From Acidobacteriota bacterium (GTDB lineage Bacteria; Acidobacteriota; Blastocatellia; RBC074), in assembly GCA_022614735.1 (NCBI GenBank), contig JAKEHZ010000146.1, positions 1 to 18,479 of the forward strand: a DNA stretch of 18,479 bases. Reading direction: 5' to 3'. The notes beneath the pieces were generated by a model. That model saw only the letters and a list, made by a program, of their open reading frames with translations. It was not told the DNA's origin and ran no database searches. This document shows, in pieces, positions 1 through 6,159 of the stretch. A program made the position numbers and the translations under genes. How positions within the stretch are numbered: the first letter of the stretch is position 1; the number at the start of each line of letters is the position of its first letter.

Positions 1-421
1 CACTACCACGCGCCTGCCCGCGAGGACGCGGGCGCACCACTTGTTGCGTTTAATTTTCAAAGACCATCAAGGCCGGGAAAGTCGCGCAACACGCATCCAG
101 TCGCGTAGCGACGGTTGAGATGTTTGCGCAAATGGAATTCAACCGTCGCTACGCGACTGAAGATCTCTCTATCACCCCCCGGCTTGAAAGCTTGTCTTTA
201 GTCAAAACATGTTCACTTACGAGGATTCGATGCCAATTTAAAGAACTTATTGGAATCAAGGTGGAGAACAAAATTTCTAGACGCTCAAAGTAGGATCCTC
301 TTAAACAGAGCGAATAGAACGCTTGCGGGACCACCCCTCGTAACTTAACCAATTTTGGCTAATGACAAGCTTGAAAGGCCGGGCTAAGGTCAGTCGCCGC
401 TGACGCGGCTCAAATGGAAGT
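1..421. other. Non-coding upstream region with hairpins
   Basis: I see no convincing gene in this stretch; a reading frame on the minus strand at 149-352 has no recognisable protein character. It holds a perfect 7-bp GC-rich hairpin with an AGGA loop (16-33), a perfect 21-bp inverted repeat (98-118 with 139-159), and a 5-bp GC-rich hairpin with a TGAC loop (396-409) about 12 bases before the first gene. None is followed by a clear T-tract, so they read as REP-like intergenic sequences rather than classical terminators. A promoter for the downstream cluster should lie here or further upstream, but I cannot pick one out. Confidence 0.6.
98..159. repeat. Perfect 21-bp inverted repeat, 20-nt loop
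   Basis: The arm at 98-118 (containing CGCGTAGCGACGG) is exactly complementary to 139-159. The arm itself contains the smaller palindrome CGCGTAGCG/CGCTACGCG. It is probably a member of a dispersed REP-like family, which can only be confirmed by searching the whole genome. Confidence 0.75.
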
Positions 422-697
422 ATGCGTGAATCAGAAAAAGTAATGTTCCAGATCTACCGTGAGGAGAGCTACAACCGCCGCTACAAGGTGGTTTACTTCA
501 CGGAGTTGAATGAGCACAACAAAGAGACTGAGATCAATCGGGCAATGGCCGGCGAGTATTTCTTTGACGGTTTTCTCATTGAAACTCATAAAGAGGAAGC
601 CAAGGCAATTATTGATCGGGTCCTCACTCGTCTCAACGACGGAGAGGCGATAGGCGCGGATGAGTTTGAGCGGGAGCTGGCTGGTTATTTAGCCTGA
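422..697 (+). CDS. Small acidic/basic mixed protein, unknown
   Basis: This is a 91-residue protein that I do not recognise. It contains no cysteine, no signal peptide and no membrane segment. It begins with a charged, Tyr/Arg-rich part (QIYREESYNRRYKVVYF, from about residue 10), which looks like beta strands, followed by a likely helical C-terminal half (about residues 55-90). The start at 422 has a purine-rich GGAAG only one base upstream, so the in-frame ATG at 443 (residue 8, beginning MFQIYREES) is a realistic alternative. It lies 72 bases upstream of the first radical SAM gene on the same strand and probably belongs to the same transcript. It could be a partner or carrier protein for the radical SAM enzymes, but nothing in the sequence proves this. 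It lacks the leader/core layout and cysteine-rich or repeat-rich core expected of a RiPP precursor. Confidence 0.65.
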   Translation: MRESEKVMFQIYREESYNRRYKVVYFTELNEHNKETEINRAMAGEYFFDGFLIETHKEEAKAIIDRVLTRLNDGEAIGADEFERELAGYLA

Positions 698-721
698 GAG
701 AGTGTGCTGAAACAATGACAC

Positions 722-749
722 CTGCTGAGAGCGCGAACGCTCCCAGTAG
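722..749 (+). other. Imperfect hairpin before the radical SAM gene
   Basis: Bases 729-733 (GAGCG) pair with 738-742 (CGCTC) around a CGAA tetraloop. The stem continues as 722-727 with 744-749, after one internal mismatch and including one G-U pair. It ends just before the Shine-Dalgarno GGAGGA at 754-759. It could be a weak terminator or a translational control hairpin; it has no proper T-tract. Confidence 0.35.
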
Positions 750-769
750 TTTCGGAGGAACCAAAGGAT

Positions 770-2863
770 ATGCATAAACCTATAAAGTATTTTGAGAAAG
801 GCCTGACCTATGCGGCGGGCGCAGCCTGGGCTATCTTCGAAAGACTCAATCGCATCAGGCCAAACCCATCGTTCACCCCAAGATGGTCCGATAAGCCGTT
901 ACTCAAATCGTGGCAGAAGACCAAGCCGACGCTCGGGTGGCCCCGCACGACCGACAGCTTGTGTCCGAGGTGCATTCCCGAAATACGTCAAAGGATCATT
1001 GACGGTGAGTTGCCCGTAGACATCCTACGCAATGAAAGATTGGGTGAGATCAAAGCCCAGGTCGTCGAGCGCGACGGTAAGATTCTGATGATCAAAGATT
1101 GCCCGACCCATGGCCACTTCGAGGATGTCATGTCGATCGACCCGGAAATGTTCCGCCATCTCGAGGAAGCCTTTCCGGGACGCGATATCCGCGCTCACAA
1201 TGACGAGAAGCTGCATAATCACGGGTCGAGCACCATTCAACACGGCCGTGGCGCAGTCCTGACCATTGACTTAACCAACCGCTGCAACATGATGTGCGAT
1301 CCGTGCTTTATGGATGCCAATCAGGTCGGTTTCGTCCACGAGTTGAGCTGGGAAGAGATCAAGACGATGCTCGATAACGCCATCTCGATCAAGCCGCGCC
1401 GCCAGCTCTCTGTGCAGTTCTCGGGCGGCGAGCCGACGCTCTCACCATACTTCATCGACGCAGTCAAGTACTCGCGCAAAGTCGGTTACAACAGCGTGCA
1501 GACGGCGACCAACGGCATTGAGTTCGCCAAGAGCAAAGAATTCTGCCGCAAAGCTGCAGAAGCGGGGCTGCGCTACGCTTACCTGCAATTCGACGGCATC
1601 GGTAACGCCGCTAACAGCCACCGCAAGGTTGGCAATCTCTTCGATGTGAAACTGCAGGCGATTCAAAATCTAGTTGAAGCCGGCATCGAAGTCGTTCCTG
1701 TGACAACGATTGTCAATGGCATCAACAATGAGCAAGTCGGGCGCATCATTCAATTCGCCCTCGACAATCCGAAAATCATCTCGCTCTGCTCGTTTCAACC
1801 GGTCTCATTCACCGGCCGCGATGAGGACATCACTGATGAGCGCCGCCAGGCGCAGCGTTACACGCTCTCGCACCTGGCGCACGACGTGAAGAAACAGACG
1901 GGATTGGGCGAGCCCATCCGCGACTGGTTCCCGATTTCATTTATGGGCACCTTTTCTGACTGGGCCGATCTTGTTCACGGCCCAAATGCTGACTGGGGTC
2001 AGTTGAGTTGCGGTTGTCATCCGAACTGCGGTGTCGGCATGGCCATCTTGGTCGACAAACACACGAAAGAGGCGGCTCCGCTAACTTCTTTCTTGAATGT
2101 GGATCAATTGGCTAAGGACGTGCAAAAGATCAACGACGCAGGCCGTGGCAAGGGCCTATCGGTCCTCGGCATGGCCCTGGCTGTGGCAAAAAATTATGAC
2201 CCGTTCAAAGCGACCACTCACTTCCATCTCTGGAGCTTACTGCAGAAATTCGACAAGGGATTCGGAGCAAGCGGGCGTGATTACGGTAAGGTCGGAGCGG
2301 ACCGGACGAGGGAAGATATCGATAAGCGCCGCAATGACCGGTGGAACATCCTCTTCCTCGCCGGGATGTGGTTCCAGGACCTCTTTAATTATGATTTCCG
2401 CCGCACTGAGATGTGCATCATCCCCTATGCAACACAGGAGGGTGAGATCAGTTTCTGCGCGTATAACACCGGCATCGGTTGGCGGCAGATTGTGGAGAAG
2501 ATGCATATGACCGCGACGCTGACCAAGTGGTACGAAGAGCGCGGTCGTCATGAAATCTTTGCCGGTGGGAAGAGCGTCAATCTCGACAGCATGGAACATT
2601 CGATGTTGCTGCGCGAAGAATTGATCACTCAGGATGTTCAGCATGACCTGGATATACTGGGGATCGCTAAAAATGCGCGTGAGGAGCAGCTCAAGGCGCG
2701 CGCGGAGAAATTGCGGCTGCAGAAGGAGAACGAACAGATGGCAAAACTCTATCGCCAGCACGTTCTCAAGGAGCCGACAGAAGAAAAACCGAGTCTCGTT
2801 CAGATTGAGACGGGAAAATCGCGGGTTAGTGAGGAAGTTGTCACTACGGTTTCTGGAGATTAA
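770..2863 (+). CDS. Radical SAM protein, COG1964/Tes-like
   Basis: This is a 697-residue radical SAM enzyme. An N-terminal metal site is suggested by CPRC (65-68) and CPTHG (111-115), the CPxC...CPxHG pattern I know from the COG1964 family that includes archaeal tetraether lipid synthase (Tes). The SAM-cluster motif CxxxCxxC is C172/C176/C179, followed by SGGEP (218-222). Further candidate Fe-S ligands are C340, C414/C416/C420 (SCGCHPNCG) and C549/C563 (CIIPYATQEGEISFC), the last resembling the conserved C-terminal signature of that family. Residues 632-662 look like a charged coiled coil. The start is supported by GGAGGA at 754-759. Family members join unactivated alkyl chains (Tes couples phytanyl tails); in Acidobacteriota a fatty-acyl coupling giving membrane-spanning iso-diabolic acid is the attractive analogue. 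The radical SAM call is certain, the Tes-like family is likely, and the substrate is inferred. Confidence 0.88.
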   Translation: MHKPIKYFEKGLTYAAGAAWAIFERLNRIRPNPSFTPRWSDKPLLKSWQKTKPTLGWPRTTDSLCPRCIPEIRQRIIDGELPVDILRNERLGEIKAQVVERDGKILMIKDCPTHGHFEDVMSIDPEMFRHLEEAFPGRDIRAHNDEKLHNHGSSTIQHGRGAVLTIDLTNRCNMMCDPCFMDANQVGFVHELSWEEIKTMLDNAISIKPRRQLSVQFSGGEPTLSPYFIDAVKYSRKVGYNSVQTATNGIEFAKSKEFCRKAAEAGLRYAYLQFDGIGNAANSHRKVGNLFDVKLQAIQNLVEAGIEVVPVTTIVNGINNEQVGRIIQFALDNPKIISLCSFQPVSFTGRDEDITDERRQAQRYTLSHLAHDVKKQTGLGEPIRDWFPISFMGTFSDWADLVHGPNADWGQLSCGCHPNCGVGMAILVDKHTKEAAPLTSFLNVDQLAKDVQKINDAGRGKGLSVLGMALAVAKNYDPFKATTHFHLWSLLQKFDKGFGASGRDYGKVGADRTREDIDKRRNDRWNILFLAGMWFQDLFNYDFRRTEMCIIPYATQEGEISFCAYNTGIGWRQIVEKMHMTATLTKWYEERGRHEIFAGGKSVNLDSMEHSMLLREELITQDVQHDLDILGIAKNAREEQLKARAEKLRLQKENEQMAKLYRQHVLKEPTEEKPSLVQIETGKSRVSEEVVTTVSGD

Positions 2864-2866
2864 CTG

Positions 2867-2899
2867 ATTGCGGCTGCGGATTGCGGCTGCGGATTGCGA
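2867..2899. repeat. ATTGCGG/CTGCGG short tandem tract
   Basis: Alternating ATTGCGG and CTGCGG units begin three bases after the stop codon of the preceding gene and run into the large palindrome. The complementary units (AATCCGC, with one AATCTGC) lie on the far side at about 3071-3105, so the tract forms the imperfect outer end of the palindrome. Confidence 0.7.
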
Positions 2900-3081
2900 G
2901 CGTTTTCATTCTGAGTGTTCAGTCAATGGAGATGAAGAGAGAAAACGGAACAAACGGAAATAACGGAACAAACGGAACAATCCTAGAGAAATTCCGTTTG
3001 TTCCGTTATTTCCGTTTGTTCCGTTTTCTCTCTTCATCTCCATTGACTGAACACTCAGAATGAAAACGCTCGCAATCCGCA
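2888..3081. repeat. Large palindrome A, 90-bp perfect arms
   Basis: Bases 2888-2977 are exactly complementary to 2992-3081, around a 14-base loop (2978-2991). From outside in, each arm has the end of the ATTGCGG tract, a 44-base module (GCGTTTTCATTCTGAG... onward, 2897-2940), and 9-base units CGGAACAAA, CGGAAATAA, CGGAACAAA, then CGGAA. It is nearly identical to palindrome B (4455-4668), including 13 of 14 loop bases. Transcribed, it would fold into a very long hairpin between two radical SAM genes. The open reading frames inside it on both strands are by-products of the repeat. It has no transposase, so it may be a non-autonomous MITE/REP-like element. Confidence 0.9.
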
Positions 3082-3127
3082 ATCTGCAATCCGCAATCCG
3101 CAATTCTCAACTGCCAATGAGGGCAGG

Positions 3128-3134
3128 AAAGGAG
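3128..3134 (+). promoter_or_regulatory. Shine-Dalgarno for second radical SAM gene
   Basis: AAAGGAG lies 8 bases before the ATG at 3143. It fixes this start and therefore the unusual N-terminal extension of the protein. It lies outside the palindrome, so the gene has kept its own ribosome binding site. Confidence 0.7.
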
Positions 3135-3142
3135 TATTCGGC

Positions 3143-4432
3143 ATGCTTGAACAAGCAGGCGTGGACAATAAGACCACTCCATCGTCATCTACACCGACAT
3201 TCAGAATTGACGTTCCACTCCAATCACTCTTACAGAAGACATCGACAGGCAGATCCACTTTAGCGCCTTTGGCAGAACCGGCCACATTGCCGGATCCGGT
3301 CTATCCCCAAATCAGGAGGACTAAAGAGCTCAAGCGATCGGGATTCATTTATCACACCAATAACGGAGTACGCGCGTTCCGACGCTGGATGGTCCCTTAC
3401 ATCCAGTCGCGCATCTATTCCGATGAATTCCGCCCGTTATTGTCGTACCTGTTCACGGAGTGGAAGTGCAACCTCGATTGCCACTATTGCTGGTCATACA
3501 ACAACAACGTCAAAGGCATGAGTGAGGACGTGGCTCGGCGTTCGATTGATTGGTTGCATTCGGTCGGTTGTCGCGTCATTGCGATCATGGGCGGCGAGCC
3601 GCTCTTGAGACCAAAGTTCATCCACAAGATCGTCTACTACGGCACAAAGCGAGGCTTCTTCGTCTACCTGCCTACAAATGGAAGGTTGATGAAGCCTGAA
3701 GTGACCGATTGGCTTGGCGACGCAGGCGTAGCCGCAATCAATTTCGCAGTTGATTGCGTGGACGAAAAGCCGGGACTCCCCAAGATACTCAACCGAATCA
3801 GGCCTAACTTTGACTACCTGGTCAAGGTACAGCGGAAATACGGCTATATGGTGGTCTTCAATATCAACATTTGCCGCAACAACATGGATGACGTCAGGGA
3901 ACTGACGGAGATCGCGCACGACAACGGCATTTCGACTGACTATCATATCAATGAAACGCCGATGCTCGAGCAGGATCACTTCAAGCACTATCAAGACAAT
4001 GTCACCTACCTGCGGCCCGAAGATTGGCCCAAGGTTGATGAGCTGCTCGATCACTTGATCGAAAAGAACCGCCAGGGCTATATCATGGTCAACTCAAAGG
4101 CGCATCTGGAGCGCATGAAACTCTTTATGCGCGGCGTCGTTGAGCCATGGAACTGCCGGGCCGGCCATAACTCGCTGATTATACGCACCGATGGCACGCT
4201 TGCGCCCTGCTTCCCGATGTACTCGGCGACCGTTGACTGGGGCACCATAGAGAACCATAAGTTCGAGCTCAATCAGCTCAACGAGATGAAGAAGGAATGT
4301 GTCAAGCACTGCCTCTCGACATGCCAGTACGTGCTTGGTCATTACTATAACAACCAGACCGTGCTGCGGTGGATTGTCAAACAAGCCTTGCATGGCATGA
4401 GCGGCAATACGACGGCAGTGGCGCAGGCTTAA
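3143..4432 (+). CDS. Radical SAM protein with SPASM-like C-terminus
   Basis: This is a 429-residue radical SAM enzyme. The first ~60 residues are Ser/Thr/Pro-rich and look disordered. The cluster motif CxxxCxxC is C109/C113/C116 (CNLDCHYC), followed by MGGEP (149-153) and a typical TIM-barrel half. The C-terminal part has C338, C356 (DGTLAPC) and C386/C390/C394 (CVKHCLSTC), a SPASM/twitch-like set that could hold one or two auxiliary Fe-S clusters. SPASM proteins often modify peptides or proteins, but some act on small molecules, so the fold does not give the substrate. It sits 279 bases after the Tes-like enzyme, with palindrome A filling most of the gap. Unlike many peptide-modifying enzymes, it shows no obvious peptide-recognition domain. 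The family call is firm; the specific function is unknown. Confidence 0.85.
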   Translation: MLEQAGVDNKTTPSSSTPTFRIDVPLQSLLQKTSTGRSTLAPLAEPATLPDPVYPQIRRTKELKRSGFIYHTNNGVRAFRRWMVPYIQSRIYSDEFRPLLSYLFTEWKCNLDCHYCWSYNNNVKGMSEDVARRSIDWLHSVGCRVIAIMGGEPLLRPKFIHKIVYYGTKRGFFVYLPTNGRLMKPEVTDWLGDAGVAAINFAVDCVDEKPGLPKILNRIRPNFDYLVKVQRKYGYMVVFNINICRNNMDDVRELTEIAHDNGISTDYHINETPMLEQDHFKHYQDNVTYLRPEDWPKVDELLDHLIEKNRQGYIMVNSKAHLERMKLFMRGVVEPWNCRAGHNSLIIRTDGTLAPCFPMYSATVDWGTIENHKFELNQLNEMKKECVKHCLSTCQYVLGHYYNNQTVLRWIVKQALHGMSGNTTAVAQA

Positions 4433-4434
4433 AG

Positions 4435-4472
4435 ATTGCGGGTTGCGGACTACTGATTGCGGATTGCGGATT
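4435..4472. repeat. ATTGCGG tandem tract, left side of palindrome B
   Basis: Degenerate 7-base units (ATTGCGG, GTTGCGG, then ATTGCGG copies) start two bases after the stop codon of the second radical SAM gene. Together with TACTGATTGC they match, in reverse complement, the tract at 4651-4697. The right side has two extra AATCCGC units, which shows unit gain or loss by slippage. Confidence 0.7.
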
Positions 4473-4668
4473 GCTAGCGTTTTCATTCTGAGTGTTCAGT
4501 CAATGGAGGTGAAGAGAGAAAACGGAACAAACGGAAATAACGGAACAAACGGAACAATCCTAGAGAACTTCCGTTTGTTCCGTTATTTCCGTTTGTTCCG
4601 TTTTCTCTCTTCATCTCCATTGACTGAACACTCAGAATGAAAACGCTAGCAATCCGCAATCCGCAATC
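4455..4668. repeat. Large palindrome B, ~100-bp arms
   Basis: Bases 4455-4554 pair with 4569-4668 around a 14-base loop (4555-4568). The only mismatch I see lies in GGAGGTGAAG against CTTCATCTCC. The arm contains the same 44-base module and the same four 9-base units as palindrome A. The loop differs from A's by one base. The immediate ends differ from A (GCTAGCGTTTT instead of GCGAGCGTTTT), and the change is matched on both arms. It fills the 279-base gap between the second and third radical SAM genes, a gap of exactly the same length as the one holding palindrome A. Confidence 0.9.
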
Positions 4669-4711
4669 CGCAATCCGCAATCAGTAGTCCGCAATCTGCA
4701 TTGGTGTTCTG

Positions 4712-5713
4712 ATGAAAAAGATTGATGTATTTCGCGGCTGGGGCCGCATCTTGAGCGGAAAGCAACCGATGCTCTCGATCGAGATCACCCGCGAGTGCCC
4801 GCTCCGATGTCCCGGTTGTTATGCTTACCAGCCGGAACATCTGGGAGAAGTCGGGCCACTCCGGACGCTCGCCGACTATAAGGGGCAGCAGTTGATTGAT
4901 GGAGTGCTGGGTCTGGTTCGGCGCCACCGCCCGATCCATCTCTCGATCGTAGGTGGTGAGCCGTTGGTGCGGTTCCGCGAACTCGATGTTTTGTTGCCTC
5001 GCCTGGACAAGATGGGTGTCGAGGTCCAGCTGGTGACCAGCGCCGTACGGCCCATTCCAACCGCGTGGGCACAGATCGAGGCACTGCATCTGGTTGTTTC
5101 GATTGACGGCCTGCAACACGATCACGACGTGCGGCGTGCACCCGCAACTTACGAGCGCATCCTGCAAAATATCAAGGGACATTCGATTATCGTTCATTGC
5201 ACCGTGACTCGCCAGATGGTTTCTCAGAATAATAACGGTCACGAGCGTTACTTCGAAGATTTTCTATCGTTCTGGTCGGATCGTCCTGAAGTGCGGAGGA
5301 TCTGGTTCAGCCTCTTTACGCCGCAGGTGGGAGAGGTAGCCGAGGAAATTCTTTCGTCTCAAGAGCGAACAGAAGTGCTCAACGAATTGGCCCGCCTCCG
5401 TCCGCGCTTCCCGAAATTGCATCTACCGAACGTCGTCCTCGAAGGCTATCGCAATCCGCCACAATCGCCGGCCGAATGCATCTTTGCGCGCACGACCTTG
5501 AGCATTACCGCAGACTTGAAGGCCCGGATTAAACCCTGCCAGTTCGGCGGCAATCCTGATTGTTCCCAGTGTGGATGCATCGCATCAGCAGGATTGAAAG
5601 CCTTAGGCGAGATTCGGCTGTTTGGGTTCTTGCCGGTCAAGTCGGTATATTTCGCATCGGATCGCATCGGCCGTGCGGTCGCTGGAAAGTTTAAGAGTAA
5701 TGAAATTAGTTGA
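4712..5713 (+). CDS. Radical SAM protein, third of the cluster
   Basis: This is a 333-residue radical SAM enzyme. The cluster motif is C29/C33/C36 (CPLRCPGC), followed by VGGEP (80-84), a SIDG segment (130-133) and a compact C-terminal cysteine region: C256, C276, C284, C287 and C289 (NPDCSQCGC), then a hydrophobic end. This C-terminal pattern could bind an auxiliary cluster. The ATG at 4712 lies just after palindrome B's outer repeat tract and has no convincing Shine-Dalgarno (only GGTG), so translation may depend on coupling or on a leaderless or structured start. The 3' end overlaps the next small gene by 14 bases, a strong sign of translational coupling. I cannot assign a substrate. The overall size and layout are similar to single-domain enzymes such as the hopanoid enzyme HpnH, but I cannot confirm that relationship by reading. 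Confidence 0.85.
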   Translation: MKKIDVFRGWGRILSGKQPMLSIEITRECPLRCPGCYAYQPEHLGEVGPLRTLADYKGQQLIDGVLGLVRRHRPIHLSIVGGEPLVRFRELDVLLPRLDKMGVEVQLVTSAVRPIPTAWAQIEALHLVVSIDGLQHDHDVRRAPATYERILQNIKGHSIIVHCTVTRQMVSQNNNGHERYFEDFLSFWSDRPEVRRIWFSLFTPQVGEVAEEILSSQERTEVLNELARLRPRFPKLHLPNVVLEGYRNPPQSPAECIFARTTLSITADLKARIKPCQFGGNPDCSQCGCIASAGLKALGEIRLFGFLPVKSVYFASDRIGRAVAGKFKSNEIS

Positions 5714-5984
5714 ATTGAAAAAGTACGCAATTGATCACCGGGTTGATATCAAGTTCGGTGATCCTCAGACTGCTCACGAGTGTTTAATAAACAACAGGGG
5801 GCTGGTCAAGATTCCCGGTGATGATAAAGATTTCCGTGTCGAGGAAGCGCTCGATGCTGCCGAGGTTTTTGAGATCATCGGCAATGGAAATACGCAAAAT
5901 CTCACACGTGAGGCGATGGCCAGGATTATTGCGGAAGCCTCAGAAAGGAAAAAGCCGGGCGCATCTGCCGAAGAAGAAGAATAA
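5700..5984 (+). CDS. Small protein coupled to radical SAM gene
   Basis: This is a 94-residue protein that I do not recognise, beginning MKLVELKKYAIDH. Its start overlaps the last 14 bases of the third radical SAM gene in another frame. A longer frame from 5622 exists, but it would lie deep inside that gene and its extra residues look like shadow translation, so 5700 is chosen. The protein is soluble, with one cysteine (in AHECLI), a middle part likely to be alpha/beta, and a charged C-terminal helix ending in EEEE. The tight coupling suggests it is made in step with the radical SAM enzyme and may be a partner subunit or chaperone. It lacks the features of a RiPP precursor and resembles neither a ferredoxin nor PqqD as far as I can see. 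Confidence 0.7.
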   Translation: MKLVELKKYAIDHRVDIKFGDPQTAHECLINNRGLVKIPGDDKDFRVEEALDAAEVFEIIGNGNTQNLTREAMARIIAEASERKKPGASAEEEE

Positions 5985-5988
5985 ATCG

Positions 5989-6142
5989 GGCAAGTTTCAC
6001 TGAATGCCGAAGCTAGTTAGCAGTTTCAACACAAAGGGTCAAAGGGTCAAAGGGTCAAAGAAAAAATAAACCAAGCCTTGATCCTACCTTTGACCCTTTG
6101 ACCCTTTGTGTTGAAACTGCTAACCGGGAGATGAAACTTGCC
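5989..6142. repeat. Palindrome C, AAAGGGTC tandem arms
   Basis: The core arms 6016-6053 and 6087-6124 are perfectly complementary over 38 bp around a 33-base AT-rich loop. Each arm has GTTAGCAGTTTCAACAC followed by tandem copies of the 8-mer AAAGGGTC. An outer 11-bp inverted repeat (GGCAAGTTTCA at 5989-5999 with 6132-6142) surrounds it. The element starts five bases after the stop codon of the small gene and ends 17 bases before the fourth radical SAM gene. The design matches palindromes A and B, but the sequence is unrelated. A single-arm copy occurs at 9402-9437. Confidence 0.88.
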
Positions 6143-6159
6143 AAAAAAAGCAACAAACT

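Noticed and set aside
1..421. tRNA or rRNA gene in the hairpin-rich start region
   Set aside because: I could not build a cloverleaf, and no anticodon arm or CCA-like end was found.
422..697. Small proteins at 422-697 and 5700-5984 as RiPP precursor peptides for the SPASM enzymes
   Set aside because: They are 91-94 residues long, look like folded proteins and lack a core with repeated or Cys/Gly-rich motifs. The idea is not excluded but not supported.
2237..2761. Long minus-strand reading frames opposite the radical SAM, kinase and ABC genes
   Set aside because: They are antisense shadows of well-supported genes, with no domain pattern or ribosome binding site.
2881..3103. Open reading frames on both strands inside palindrome A (and the same in B, 4443-4680), encoding NGTNGNNGTNG-type peptides
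   Set aside because: They are the automatic translation of 9-base repeats in an inverted repeat; the same peptide appears on both strands, with no ribosome binding site. They are not genes.
5622..5699. Longer start for the small gene at 5622
   Set aside because: The extra 26 residues are the out-of-frame shadow of the third radical SAM gene, and the 5700 ATG gives a natural coupled start.
2867..6142. CRISPR-like repetition between radical SAM genes
   Set aside because: The repeats are inverted arms with short tandem units, not direct repeats separated by unique spacers of even length, and no cas gene is present.
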